A stretch of 51,440 bases of DNA from Spirochaetaceae bacterium (GTDB taxonomy: Bacteria; Spirochaetota; Spirochaetia; DSM-27196; PWMO01). This document shows positions 41,736 through 50,085 of the stretch, piece after piece. The stretch's first letter is position 1. The number at the start of each line of letters is the position of its first letter. Under the pieces are notes generated by a model, which searched no databases, was not told the origin of the DNA, and saw only the letters and a list, made by a program, of their open reading frames with translations. The stretch lies in assembly GCA_007693485.1 (NCBI GenBank), contig REDM01000187.1, positions 1-51,440 of the forward strand. The letters are read 5' to 3'. Made by a program: the position numbers and the translations under genes.

Positions 41736-43643
41736 ATGGCACGTACCCCAGCCACCATCGGCAAATACAAGGTTGTCGCAGAGATTGCGAAGGGCGGGAT
41801 GGGCGCCGTCTACAAGGCGGAGCATCCGACGCTCGATCGCCACGTTATCATCAAGAAGCTCACCCTGCGTGGCGATGCGTCGATGCGCGAGCGGTTTCGC
41901 CGCGAAGCGCGCATCATGATGGACTTCAAAAACGACTACATCGTCGACGTCTACGACCATTTCCGTGAGGGTTCAGCCTATTACATCGTTCTGGAGTACG
42001 TGGACGGGGTTTCGCTCGATCAGCTTCTGCGAACCGAGCGCTACCTGCCCGAGGAGATTGCCCTCTATATTTTTCGCGACAGCTGCCGAGCCCTGCGATA
42101 CGCCCACGCTCGCGGTGTAGTGCATCGTGATATCAAACCGGCGAACATCCTGCTGTCGCATACCGGTCATGTGAAGCTCGTTGATTTTGGCATCGCCAGC
42201 ATGCACGAGGACACCGACAGCGGGCTGACCCGGGAGGGGATGACGCTCGGTACGCCCTCGTACATGGCGCCGGAGCAGTTTGAGAACACCCACTCCGTGG
42301 ACCGCCGCGCGGACATTTACTCGGTTGGGGTCATGCTCTACGAAATGGTGACAGGAAAGAAGCCCTTTCCCGGAAACATGACCGCGGAAGCCATTCGCCT
42401 GATCCAGCAGGGCAAGTACACCCGGGTGCGCAAAATCAATCCCAAGGTGAGCCGCTTCACCGCGCGGCTGATTCGCCGCTGTATGCACGCCAAACCCAAG
42501 CGTCGCTTTCAGGAGCTCGGTGCGGTGCTCAAGCGGCTCGAGCGAGCGATTCGTCCCAAGCGGCGCGAATCCGGTGACACGCGCATCGCCGCCTTCCTCG
42601 CGGGCAAGTGGGAGCCGCTGAAAAAGCGCTCACCCCTCCTGGTTGCGGCTCCCGTAGCAGCCGCGCTGTTGCTCGCCGGTCTTGGCGGCGGCGGATTCTG
42701 GGCGTGGCAGCGCGGATATCACTATGACTACCTCCTGACCGATGATGCCGGTGCCTTCCGTGCCACGGTGCGCATTCCCAAGACCGACACTCGTCTCAGC
42801 GACATGCTGCTGCGCGCCCAGCTCTTTTCCGCCGACAGCGCGGACGTTCCGGAAGTGACGGGCGTCGATCTGCGCTTCACCGAGGTGCCGGAACTCGAAA
42901 CGGTTGACTTTCGCGTGTTCCAGACGGGGCGCGTGTTTCAGCCGCCTGGTTCGTATCGGCTCAAGGTCTCCGCCGGGGATCAGCTCTTCTGGCGCAGCTT
43001 TTTCCTGGAACCGCGAACCGTTCAGCGGCGTACCGCGGCCACCGCTGGTGAGCTCGCTCTGGAGTTTGCGCTCCCCGATCCACGGCCGATGCCCCTCGTT
43101 GTTGACCTGCAGGTGCGCGACCGGGTTACCGGCCGGCGGTTGCCCGATGCGCAGGTGTGGATTCGCCGACAAGGGCGCTGGGCACCCTTTCTCGGGGCCC
43201 AGACCACCATGCTCACGGGGGACGCAGTACACGACTTCCGCGTCGCTCACGACGGCTTTTTCCCTTCCGAGTACACGCTGCGGGTAGAGCCGCACCAGCG
43301 CACGATGGTTCTTGACGCGCGGCTGCAGCCAATCCCAGGCGCGGTGCGCGTCATCTCCGTGGAATCGGGGGTGCCGCTTCTGCTCAACGGCGAGGAGAGC
43401 TACCTCTGGTCGGGGCGCAGACCGCGTGTGGAGACCCTGGGTGGCACCGGTGAGGCGCCGGTCGACCTGGTGCTGGTGCCGGGCCGCTACCGCCTTACGG
43501 CAGCCCCGCGGCGCGCCGAGAGCGCTTCGATTGAGGTGCAGGTTGAGCCGGGGCGCCGCCTCACTGTCTACCTGGAAGACCGCGCGTCGGGACTCGCCTT
43601 TCGAACCGGCGAGCGCGTGATCGATCAAAGCATCGGCAATTAG
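41736..43643 (+). CDS. Transmembrane Ser/Thr protein kinase (PknB/Hanks type)
   Basis: The 635-residue protein has a cytoplasmic kinase domain (about 10-270) with glycine loop AKGGMGAVYKAE, ATP Lys40, Glu57 of helix C, catalytic HRDIKPAN (Asp132), DFG (Asp150) and APEQ, so it should be active. A basic juxtamembrane region (KRRESGD) is followed by one membrane helix (about 304-327). A 300-residue extracytoplasmic part follows, made of beta-rich, PEGA-like segments; no PASTA repeats are seen. It sits with two FHA-domain proteins that should read its phosphothreonines. No PP2C phosphatase gene is nearby. Confidence 0.92.
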   Translation: MARTPATIGKYKVVAEIAKGGMGAVYKAEHPTLDRHVIIKKLTLRGDASMRERFRREARIMMDFKNDYIVDVYDHFREGSAYYIVLEYVDGVSLDQLLRTERYLPEEIALYIFRDSCRALRYAHARGVVHRDIKPANILLSHTGHVKLVDFGIASMHEDTDSGLTREGMTLGTPSYMAPEQFENTHSVDRRADIYSVGVMLYEMVTGKKPFPGNMTAEAIRLIQQGKYTRVRKINPKVSRFTARLIRRCMHAKPKRRFQELGAVLKRLERAIRPKRRESGDTRIAAFLAGKWEPLKKRSPLLVAAPVAAALLLAGLGGGGFWAWQRGYHYDYLLTDDAGAFRATVRIPKTDTRLSDMLLRAQLFSADSADVPEVTGVDLRFTEVPELETVDFRVFQTGRVFQPPGSYRLKVSAGDQLFWRSFFLEPRTVQRRTAATAGELALEFALPDPRPMPLVVDLQVRDRVTGRRLPDAQVWIRRQGRWAPFLGAQTTMLTGDAVHDFRVAHDGFFPSEYTLRVEPHQRTMVLDARLQPIPGAVRVISVESGVPLLLNGEESYLWSGRRPRVETLGGTGEAPVDLVLVPGRYRLTAAPRRAESASIEVQVEPGRRLTVYLEDRASGLAFRTGERVIDQSIGN

Positions 43644-43652
43644 GAGCACCAT

Positions 43653-44543
43653 ATGTCCACTCTGATCAAGCGTCTCATTGTCTGCGGACTCGGGTTGCTC
43701 GCCGGGCTGCTGGTCTGGCCGGTCATGGAGCTCTTCATCGAGCATCAGGCGGTCTTTCCCTCATTTCTGGTATTCAGTCTGATGTCGGGCGCATCCTTCG
43801 GCCTGATCTACGGTCTGGTCTTCGGCACCGCCGAGGGCATCATCGCCGGAAGCAACCGCCGTATCGTCCGCGGCGCGATCTGGGGTGCGGTGCTCGGGAC
43901 CATCGGGGGAACCGTGGGGTTTCTGGCGGGGCAGGGAGTGCTGTTTGCCCTTGGAGAACGGCTGCTCCAGAGCGAAGACGCCGTGCGCCGGTTTGGCTTT
44001 CCGCTGGCGCGCGCCGCCGGTTGGGCGGTGCTTGGGCTGTTTGTAGGCGTTGCCGAAGGGGTGCGCGCGCGATCGGGGCGCAAGATTGCGGTGGGCGTTC
44101 TGGGAGGTCTGATCGGTGGAGCCCTCGGTGGGCTGGCCATTGAGTATGGTCGGGTTCTGGTGCCCGATTCACCGCTGGTGACGCTGGCAGGTCTGGTGCT
44201 CTTTGGGGTGCTGGTGTCGCTCTGTTACTCCCTGATCGAGCAGCAGCTCAGCCTGGGAGTGCTTCGGCTCCTCAACGGCCGGTTCAAGGGCAAAGAGTTT
44301 GTTCTGAATCAGCGGCGACTCTGGATCGGTGGCAGCGACCGCAGCGATATCATCCTTGAGGGCTACAAGGGCGTCTCCGAGCGGCACGCCCAGCTGCGCC
44401 TCAAGCAGGGCGAGCTGCTGCTGGAACCGGCGGGCAGCGACACCTACGTGTTTGTGAACGACGATCCGGTGACCGGGCGGTTGCTCAAGTACGAAGACGT
44501 CATTCGGATTGGTTCGGCCAAGCTCTTTTTCCGTCACGAATAG
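43653..44543 (+). CDS. Multi-pass membrane protein with C-terminal FHA domain
   Basis: This is a 296-residue protein. The first 195 residues form about six hydrophobic helices rich in Gly (SFGLIYGLVFGTAEGI, GGLIGGALGGLA). The last 90 residues are an FHA domain with the phosphothreonine pocket pattern IGGSDRSDIILE, then VSERHAQLRL and a final AKLFFRH strand (about 207-296), cytoplasmic by topology. FHA domains bind phosphothreonine peptides, so this probably docks proteins phosphorylated by the kinase encoded 9 bp upstream. A transport role for the membrane part cannot be excluded. TAGGAG lies 7 nt before the ATG. Confidence 0.85.
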   Translation: MSTLIKRLIVCGLGLLAGLLVWPVMELFIEHQAVFPSFLVFSLMSGASFGLIYGLVFGTAEGIIAGSNRRIVRGAIWGAVLGTIGGTVGFLAGQGVLFALGERLLQSEDAVRRFGFPLARAAGWAVLGLFVGVAEGVRARSGRKIAVGVLGGLIGGALGGLAIEYGRVLVPDSPLVTLAGLVLFGVLVSLCYSLIEQQLSLGVLRLLNGRFKGKEFVLNQRRLWIGGSDRSDIILEGYKGVSERHAQLRLKQGELLLEPAGSDTYVFVNDDPVTGRLLKYEDVIRIGSAKLFFRHE

Positions 44544-44552
44544 GGAGGCGAC

Positions 44553-45992
44553 ATGAAACGCATCGGGTTCGCGCTCATCGTGGCGCTGGTACTTCCTGCG
44601 GTTCTCTCCGCGGAGATTACGGTTTCTCAGGTTGATCCGAGCCGGTTGCTGACACGGCAGCAGGTGGATGTTTTTGCTGCGGTCACCGACCGCAACGATG
44701 TTCCGGTAACCGGACTGGGCGCCGAGAGCTTTCGCGTCTTTGAATCGGTGGACGGTGAGCGCTTCACGCGCATCGGCTCCCATCGCGTTACCACCGTGGC
44801 CAATCTGGAAGAGGGGATCACCTTTCTGCTGCTGATCGACAACTCCGGCAGCATGTACGACACCATCGACGACGAGCCCACCACCGTGGTGGACGAGATG
44901 CGCATGACGCATGCGAAGCGTGCCACGCGAATATTCCTGGAGGCGATCGAGAACCCCAACGACCGGGTGGGCCTTGCCGAGTTCAACACCGGCTATCGAC
45001 TCCATTCGCCGCCCATCACCAGCCGGCTGCAGATCCAGCGCCTGGTTGATGCCATCGATCGTCCCGGGCCCGGCGAGGGTTTCACCGAACTCTACGCGGG
45101 CATGATCGATGCGTCGCAGGAGCTCGCTGAGATCCCGGGACGCACCGTGCTCATCGTGCTCTCCGACGGCGAGAACTTCCCCGTCTGGGTGCATACCAAC
45201 CGACCCCATCCGCGCCACGGGACGCGGGTCTTTGAGTACACCGAGTCCATCGCCCAGCTGCAGAACGACGGGGTGTCGGTCTTTGCCGTGCATTTCGGCA
45301 CCGAGCAGGACGATAACCTGAGCGAGGTTGCCCGTAGAACCGGGGGGCGTATCTTCGACGCCCGCGACGACGAAGAGCTCGCCCAGGTCTATCTGGATAT
45401 TCGCAATCGGGTGCTGCAGGAGTACCGCATCACCTTTGCGCCCACCATGCGGCCCGCCGAGCGCAAATGGGTGCGCGTAGAATACGTGGACGAGGGGGGA
45501 GCGCTGTTCCGGGATACCGGGTTCTACTTCTCGAGCACCATTCTGGGAACATCAGCCGCGCGCATGGGCTGGCTTGCCCTCATACCCGCGGTGGTGGCGA
45601 TTGGGCTTTGGGTTCTCATGCGGCAGTTGCGGTTCCAGAATCGCCGCACCGACGCCAACCTCGAGATCATCGGCGGACCAAGGGCGGAGACGCGCTTGTT
45701 TGCGCTGCGTCAGGGGCAGACGGTCATTGGCGGCGCCGACAACGCGGACCTCACCATCCATGGGTCGCCTTCCATGCGTGCCCACCACGCCACCGTTGTC
45801 TACGATCCCAAGAAGAGTCGCTACCGGGTGGAAAGCAGCGATGAGATTACGGTTAACAACAAGCCCACCACACGGCGCGAACTGCAACCGGGTGACGTCA
45901 TGAACATCGCGGGTACCATCGTGGTCTTTGACCAGGATGAACTCGCGCCACCGCCGCCGTCCTTCGACAGCGAGCCCGATACCGATGACTGA
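44553..45992 (+). CDS. vWA-TM-FHA protein
   Basis: The 479-residue protein has a signal peptide (about 1-20) and an immunoglobulin-like N-terminal strand region. A von Willebrand A domain (about 88-290) follows, with an intact MIDAS start LLIDNSGSMYD and a second conserved IVLSDGEN. One membrane helix (about 337-357) leads to a cytoplasmic FHA domain (about 375-462) with VIGGADNADLTI, SPSMRAHHATV and NNKPTTRRELQPGD. It links an outside protein-binding domain to an inside phosphothreonine reader. It is the last gene of the kinase operon, 9 bp after the FHA membrane protein. Confidence 0.88.
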   Translation: MKRIGFALIVALVLPAVLSAEITVSQVDPSRLLTRQQVDVFAAVTDRNDVPVTGLGAESFRVFESVDGERFTRIGSHRVTTVANLEEGITFLLLIDNSGSMYDTIDDEPTTVVDEMRMTHAKRATRIFLEAIENPNDRVGLAEFNTGYRLHSPPITSRLQIQRLVDAIDRPGPGEGFTELYAGMIDASQELAEIPGRTVLIVLSDGENFPVWVHTNRPHPRHGTRVFEYTESIAQLQNDGVSVFAVHFGTEQDDNLSEVARRTGGRIFDARDDEELAQVYLDIRNRVLQEYRITFAPTMRPAERKWVRVEYVDEGGALFRDTGFYFSSTILGTSAARMGWLALIPAVVAIGLWVLMRQLRFQNRRTDANLEIIGGPRAETRLFALRQGQTVIGGADNADLTIHGSPSMRAHHATVVYDPKKSRYRVESSDEITVNNKPTTRRELQPGDVMNIAGTIVVFDQDELAPPPPSFDSEPDTDD

Positions 45993-46010
45993 GGTGTTTC
46001 CATCCTGCGC

Positions 46011-46039
46011 TGTACAGGATCAAATTTCTCATGTATTCT
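46011..46039 (+). promoter_or_regulatory. Promoter of the small membrane protein-flavodoxin operon
   Basis: TGTACA (46011-46016), 17 bp and TATTCT (46034-46039); the start is near 46046. The -10 covers an in-frame ATG at 46031, which fixes the gene start at 46061. Confidence 0.45.
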
Positions 46040-46043
46040 CACG

Positions 46044-46060
46044 GTCACAGGGTTTGTGAC
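46044..46060. promoter_or_regulatory. Inverted repeat over transcription start and ribosome site
   Basis: GTCACA-N5-TGTGAC is a perfect 6+6 inverted repeat running from the predicted start of transcription to the base before ATG 46061 and enclosing the weak SD (AGGG). It could be an operator or an SD-masking hairpin. It is not the CRP site, whose half-sites have the opposite order. Confidence 0.4.
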
Positions 46061-46393
46061 ATGAGTCTATTTGAAATCATCATGCTGATCTGCTTCGGAA
46101 TGGCGTGGCCGTTCTCCATCTACAAGTCGTACACTACGCGCCAGGTTGGCTCAAAGAGTCTTATCTTTCTTGTTGCGCTGCTGATTGGGTACATCGCGGG
46201 AATTCTGCACAAGATCTTCTTCTTCTACGATGCCGTGATCTTTCTCTACATCCTGAACGGGACGATGGTCTCGATCGATATTGCACTCTATCTGAGAAAC
46301 CGGCTCTACCACATTCGCGCCAGCGCTGCTTCGGCAGGAAAACCTGAGCCGGGTATGGCGGCAGGGCCGATCACCGAAGGGGGAAGCCGATGA
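46061..46393 (+). CDS. Small three-helix membrane protein, PQ-loop/SemiSWEET-like
   Basis: The 110-residue protein has three hydrophobic helices (about 2-19, 33-51 and 58-78). The loop FGMAWPFSIYKSYTTRQVGSK after helix 1 resembles the conserved Pro-containing loop of PQ-loop/SemiSWEET half-transporters, which form dimers; this similarity is only suggestive. The C-terminal 30 residues are soluble and polar. The start at 46061 was chosen because the upstream ATG (46031) lies in the promoter. Its stop overlaps the ATG of the flavodoxin-like gene (ATGA), so the pair is coupled. Confidence 0.65.
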   Translation: MSLFEIIMLICFGMAWPFSIYKSYTTRQVGSKSLIFLVALLIGYIAGILHKIFFFYDAVIFLYILNGTMVSIDIALYLRNRLYHIRASAASAGKPEPGMAAGPITEGGSR

Positions 46394-46923
46394 GCAGCGC
46401 AGTGATTGTCTACGCGACTCGCTACGGAACCACCCGCTCGGTGGTGGAGCTCATGCGTACCGAACTGATCGAGGCCGGACTGGAGAAGGTCGAGCTGTTG
46501 CCGGTAGCTGAGGCCGATGCGCAGCGAATCAACGGTGCCGATCTTGTGGTGATTGGCGGACCCATCTACGCGGGACGCATCATCGGTGACATCCCGAAGT
46601 TCTGCGATGCTCATCGCGAACTGCTGACCGGTCGTCCGGTGGGGCTTTTCATCACCTGCCTCTACGACGGCGAGCAGGCCGCGAGCCAGCTGGTGGAAGC
46701 CTTTCCGTCCTGGCTGCACGGCCACGCGTGCGCAAGCTCCGATCTCGGTGGACAGGTGAAGCTGCAACGGCTCAAGTTCATCGATCGCTTTCTGATGCAC
46801 AACATCGCAAAGGTGCGCGAGGACGTTGATCGTATTCGCGTGCCGGCGGTGCGAGCCTTTGCCGTCGACCTTGTTGCGTGTCTCCGTCCGTCAGGGAGCG
46901 TGGAAGACTCTGCGGTAAGCTGA
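46390..46923 (+). CDS. Flavodoxin-domain protein (HemG-like protoporphyrinogen oxidase family)
   Basis: The 177-residue protein has the FMN phosphate loop VIVYATRYGTTRSVVELM (about 5-22), VVIGGPIYAGRI (about 53-64) and GLFITCLYDG. These match the Flavodoxin_5 group that includes HemG and menaquinone-dependent protoporphyrinogen oxidases. HemG oxidises protoporphyrinogen IX using quinone, but many relatives are plain flavodoxin-like proteins, and no heme genes are nearby. Its last 33 bp overlap the convergent TrxR-like gene. Confidence 0.8.
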   Translation: MSSAVIVYATRYGTTRSVVELMRTELIEAGLEKVELLPVAEADAQRINGADLVVIGGPIYAGRIIGDIPKFCDAHRELLTGRPVGLFITCLYDGEQAASQLVEAFPSWLHGHACASSDLGGQVKLQRLKFIDRFLMHNIAKVREDVDRIRVPAVRAFAVDLVACLRPSGSVEDSAVS

Positions 46924-47805
46924 CAGCAGCGCCTTTGTTCCCTCGCCAATTGCCACCATGATCTGCTCAAACCCCACGTTGGTCACATCGCCCGCCGCGT
47001 AGATTCCGTCCGCCGATGTCCGGTTGCTGGTATCCACCACGATTGCACCGGTCTCGTCGGTTTCCACCAGATGGGCTGCGATGGCCGAGTTTGGCGTGGG
47101 GCTCAGTTCCACAAAGAAGGCGTCCGCCCGGTACTCCTCGCGTTCGCCGTTGGCGGTGACCAGTTCCACCAGATCACAACTCTCTTCACCGCGGAAGGCG
47201 GCAATGGTCCGGTTCTCAAGCAGCACGATGTTTTTCACGCTCTCGATGCGTTCGCGGTAGATCTGGTGGTACTTGCCCAGCGGTTCGAGCAGCAGAATGA
47301 TGGTCCGGGCAAAGCCGGCGGCTTCCATGGCCGCTTCAACCGTGCGGCGGCTGTCGCCGTAGAGAAAGATGCTGCGATCGCGCAAGAGATGCGAATAGCT
47401 CACGGTTGAGTAGCCCAGCCCCCGTCCGGCAAACTCCCGCTCGCCGGGTACCCCGAGGCGCCGGACGCTGGTACCGGTTGCCACCAGGAGCAGGCGGCTC
47501 TGAATCTCGGTGGTTGCTCCGTCGACGGTAGCGGTCACGCGGTAGCCACCGTTCTCCGCGGCAACGGCGGTGACCGTGCCGATGCAGAGCCGGTCTTTGA
47601 GGTATTCCAGTTCGCGGCGGAATCCCGCGATCAGCTGCTCCGGTCGCACTACGTGGTGTTCGGTGGCACCGGGGATGGTGACCCGGTACATCGATTTCCC
47701 ACCGAGCGCTTCGGCCACCAGGAGAAACGAGATACCCTTGCGGATTGCGTACGCCGCCGCGGCAAGCCCCGCCGGGCCGCCGCCCAGAATCACCAGATCG
47801 TACAT
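46891..47805 (-). CDS. Thioredoxin-reductase-like flavoprotein without the redox CxxC
   Basis: The 304-residue protein has FAD-binding GGGPAGLAAAAYAIRKG (about 8-24), VATGTSVRRLGVPGE, an NADPH-type domain (IFLYGDSRRTVEAAMEAA, about 146-163) and the C-terminal FAD motif GIYAAGDVTN (about 268-277). Where thioredoxin reductase carries CxxC, this protein reads GLGYSTVSYSH, so it cannot reduce thioredoxin by the usual disulphide relay. Candidates are a ferredoxin/flavodoxin-NADP reductase or another two-domain oxidoreductase. ATG 47805 shares a base with the malic enzyme stop (TGATG), so it is the last gene of the redox operon. Confidence 0.82.
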   Translation of the reverse strand: MYDLVILGGGPAGLAAAAYAIRKGISFLLVAEALGGKSMYRVTIPGATEHHVVRPEQLIAGFRRELEYLKDRLCIGTVTAVAAENGGYRVTATVDGATTEIQSRLLLVATGTSVRRLGVPGEREFAGRGLGYSTVSYSHLLRDRSIFLYGDSRRTVEAAMEAAGFARTIILLLEPLGKYHQIYRERIESVKNIVLLENRTIAAFRGEESCDLVELVTANGEREEYRADAFFVELSPTPNSAIAAHLVETDETGAIVVDTSNRTSADGIYAAGDVTNVGFEQIMVAIGEGTKALLSAYRRVFHAP

Positions 47806-49148
47806 CACAGTTCTTCCTTTGGTTCGGCAATGAACCCATCCCGCATCATCGCTGCGGTGAGTCGGTGCGAGCGCTCGATCATCTCGCGCGCCGACTGCAG
47901 CAGCCCGTCCCGGCTCATACTGAGCCGCGCAACACCCTGCTCCTGCGCCTTCATGCCCACTTCGGCAGCAACCAGGGGAAAGACCGCGCGTTCTTCCATG
48001 GTGGGAATGATGCGCTCGGGCCCTAGCTCGGACGCCACCGAGTCGGCGAGTGCCTGCGCTGCGGCAAAACACATCTCGTCGGTGATGGTGCGTGCGCGGA
48101 CATCGAGGGCGCCGCGGAAGATGGCCGGAAAACAGAGGCTGTTGTTCACCTGGTTGGGGAAGTCGCTGCGCCCGGTGGCGACCACTGCGGCTCCCGCCTC
48201 GGTAGCATCCCACGGCCAGATCTCGGGGGTGGGGTTCGCGCAGGCAAAGACGATGGGGTCCGGCTTCATGGCCCGAATCCACTCGGGGCGGATGGTGCCG
48301 GGCTCGGGTTTGGAGAGCGAAATCACCACGTCCACGTTCTCCATCGCCTGTGCGATGCCACCGGTGCGGCCCACGGCGTTGGTTGCTTCGCAGAGCTCCC
48401 ACTTCTCGGGAAACTCGTTTCGCCGCGTCTTGATGTCGTCGCGGTGGGCGCCCAGGATGCCGCGGCTGTCCACCATGTAGCACGCGCCGGGGTCGGCGCC
48501 CATGCCAAAAATCAGCCGCGCGCACGCCACGTTGGCCGCCCCGCTGCCGATGAAGGCGATGCTGCTATTGGCAAGCGACCGTCCGGTCAGCTTCAGCGCG
48601 TTGAGCAGCCCGGCGAGAGTGACCGTGGCGGTTCCCTGCTGGTCATCGTGCCAGACGGGAATCTCGGCCTCTTCGCGCAGGGTGTCCAGGATGCGGAAGC
48701 ATTTGGGCTGCTCGATATCTTCCAGATTGATCCCGCCGAAGGCCGGCTGCAGGAGCAGTACCGTGCGGATGATTTCGTCGGGGTCCTTGGTGTCGAGGGT
48801 GATGGCAACCGCGTCCACGCCACCGAGGTGCTTGTAGAGCAGCGCCTTGCCTTCCATCACCGGCAGCCCCGCCTTGGGGCCGATGTCGCCGAGACCGAGG
48901 ACGCGGCTGCCGTCGGAGATCACGGCCACGGTGTTCCACTTGCTGGTGTAGTCGTAGACGCGGTCCGGCTCGCGATGGATGTCCATGCACGGCGCGGCCA
49001 CGCCGGGTGAGTACCAGACGGAGAAATCGTCCATGCTGCGAACGGCGCATTTGGGCACCGTCTCCATCTTGCCGCGATAGAACTGGTGCATCGAGCTGGA
49101 GATCTGCTGAGGCCTGCCGGCCTTTTTGAGTTTTTCGTCTTCGGTCAT
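47805..49148 (-). CDS. Malic enzyme (NAD(P)-dependent, short form)
   Basis: The 447-residue protein has the malic-enzyme order: VWYSPGVAAPC with the catalytic Tyr (about 45-55), Lys in KAGLPVMEGKALLYKHLG (about 92-109), metal ligands in FGGINLEDIEQP (about 136-147) and VWHDDQQGTA (about 163-172), NAD(P)-binding IGSGAANVACARL (about 198-210) and FACANPTPEI. It lacks the phosphotransacetylase-like extension of MaeB. It decarboxylates malate to pyruvate; NADPH formation would fit the reductases in the same operon, but cofactor choice is not provable by eye. Its ATG overlaps the preceding stop (ATGA). Confidence 0.92.
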   Translation of the reverse strand: MTEDEKLKKAGRPQQISSSMHQFYRGKMETVPKCAVRSMDDFSVWYSPGVAAPCMDIHREPDRVYDYTSKWNTVAVISDGSRVLGLGDIGPKAGLPVMEGKALLYKHLGGVDAVAITLDTKDPDEIIRTVLLLQPAFGGINLEDIEQPKCFRILDTLREEAEIPVWHDDQQGTATVTLAGLLNALKLTGRSLANSSIAFIGSGAANVACARLIFGMGADPGACYMVDSRGILGAHRDDIKTRRNEFPEKWELCEATNAVGRTGGIAQAMENVDVVISLSKPEPGTIRPEWIRAMKPDPIVFACANPTPEIWPWDATEAGAAVVATGRSDFPNQVNNSLCFPAIFRGALDVRARTITDEMCFAAAQALADSVASELGPERIIPTMEERAVFPLVAAEVGMKAQEQGVARLSMSRDGLLQSAREMIERSHRLTAAMMRDGFIAEPKEEL

Positions 49149-49696
49149 GAGGGTGACTCCTGGGAAAGATCGGCGGCGCTCTGCGCGGCGTAGCCGTGGT
49201 AGCGCTCGGCGGATGTGGTGAAGTCGGCCATCTCGGCCTCAGTGAGGGCGCGGAGTTTGCGCGCCGGCACGCCGCCAAAGAGGGTGCCGGTGGGCACGAC
49301 GGTGCCCGGCGTGACCAGGGCTCCCGCCGCAACCATCGCCCGCGTTTCCACCACCGCGCCGTCGAGCACGGTGGAGCCCATTCCGATCAGCGCGTAGTCG
49401 TGAACGGTACAGCCGTGCAGAATCACCCGGTGCCCCACGGTGACACCGTTTCCCACCACCGTAGGGTGGGTGTCGTGGGTCACGTGGATGATGGTGCCGT
49501 CCTGGATGTTGGTCATGTCACCGATGCGGATGTGGTGGACGTCGCCGCGAATCACCGAGCCGTACCAGACGCTCGACCCCGCGCCAATAGTCACGTCACC
49601 GATGATGGTTGCGCCGGGTGCAACGAATACGCTCGCATCGATGGTGGGGCGAACGCCACGGTAGGGGATGATCAGCGCCCCGCGGACGTGCGTCAT
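49145..49696 (-). CDS. Gamma-carbonic-anhydrase-like hexapeptide protein (YrdA/PaaY type)
   Basis: The 183-residue protein is a left-handed beta-helix of hexapeptide repeats (ATIIGDVTIGAGSSVWYGSVIRGD, split over about 28-51). The three zinc histidines expected for the family lie in IIHVTHDTH, TVGHRVILHGC and nearby (about 70-95). The family includes gamma-carbonic anhydrases and PaaY thioesterase; many YrdA-like members have weak or no activity. A helical C-terminal tail (about 155-183) packs against the trimer. Overlaps of 4 bp on both sides tie it into the redox operon. CO2 handling beside malic enzyme is an appealing but unproven link. Confidence 0.88.
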   Translation of the reverse strand: MTHVRGALIIPYRGVRPTIDASVFVAPGATIIGDVTIGAGSSVWYGSVIRGDVHHIRIGDMTNIQDGTIIHVTHDTHPTVVGNGVTVGHRVILHGCTVHDYALIGMGSTVLDGAVVETRAMVAAGALVTPGTVVPTGTLFGGVPARKLRALTEAEMADFTTSAERYHGYAAQSAADLSQESPS

Positions 49697-50085
49697 GATG
49701 GGCTCCCCTTGGTCGCGTCGGCAAAGATGGCAAGGAAGTCGCGCGAGCCCACGTAGTTTGACTGCGAGATAAGCCGGCCGTCGTGATAGTAGCGCACGTA
49801 GGGGATCTGGCCGTTGCGGTAGACCCCTTCCTTGAACCGCCTGAATGCGCCGGAGATCGGGCTTTTGTCATAGACGTATTCGGCAACGCAGAGGTCGAAC
49901 TCCGCGGGCTTCCCGTCGCGCTCCAATCCGCGCAGCCATCGCTCCATGACGATCCACTGCGGGCACCAGCTCTGGGTCAGGACCACCGCCACGCAGGGAG
50001 CGGCAGAGATGATCTCCGGTCCGAACTCGCCCTCATCGATGGCGTGCTGCGCCTGTTCGTCGCTGATGGTGATTCGCGTGATCAT
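49693..50085 (-). CDS. Thioredoxin-fold protein with a single-cysteine CPQW site
   Basis: The 130-residue protein has the thioredoxin-like pattern AVVLTQSWCPQWIVMERWLRGL (split around residues 33-54) followed by FDLCVAEYVYDK and a late IPYVRYYHDG containing a cis-Pro-type turn. The active-site motif is C-P-Q-W with no second cysteine, so a monothiol or structural role is likely. No signal peptide is present. It overlaps its neighbours by 4 bp. Family not named with certainty; similar small proteins are annotated as thioredoxin-like or hypothetical. Confidence 0.7.
   Translation of the reverse strand: MITRITISDEQAQHAIDEGEFGPEIISAAPCVAVVLTQSWCPQWIVMERWLRGLERDGKPAEFDLCVAEYVYDKSPISGAFRRFKEGVYRNGQIPYVRYYHDGRLISQSNYVGSRDFLAIFADATKGSPS

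Noticed and set aside
46031-46060. Upstream ATG of the small membrane protein gene
   Set aside because: It overlaps the predicted -10 and would precede the transcription start; the hydrophobic family-like sequence begins at 46061.
46044-46060. CRP-type cAMP site, suggested by the nearby adenylate cyclase
   Set aside because: The half-sites are TCACA then TGTGA, the reverse of the CRP order TGTGA-N6-TCACA, so it is reported only as an unassigned inverted repeat.
47806-48525. N-terminal extension of the TrxR-like protein into the malic enzyme region
   Set aside because: The extended frame runs antisense-free but inside the malic enzyme gene in another frame; family alignment begins at ATG 47805, which overlaps the malic enzyme stop.
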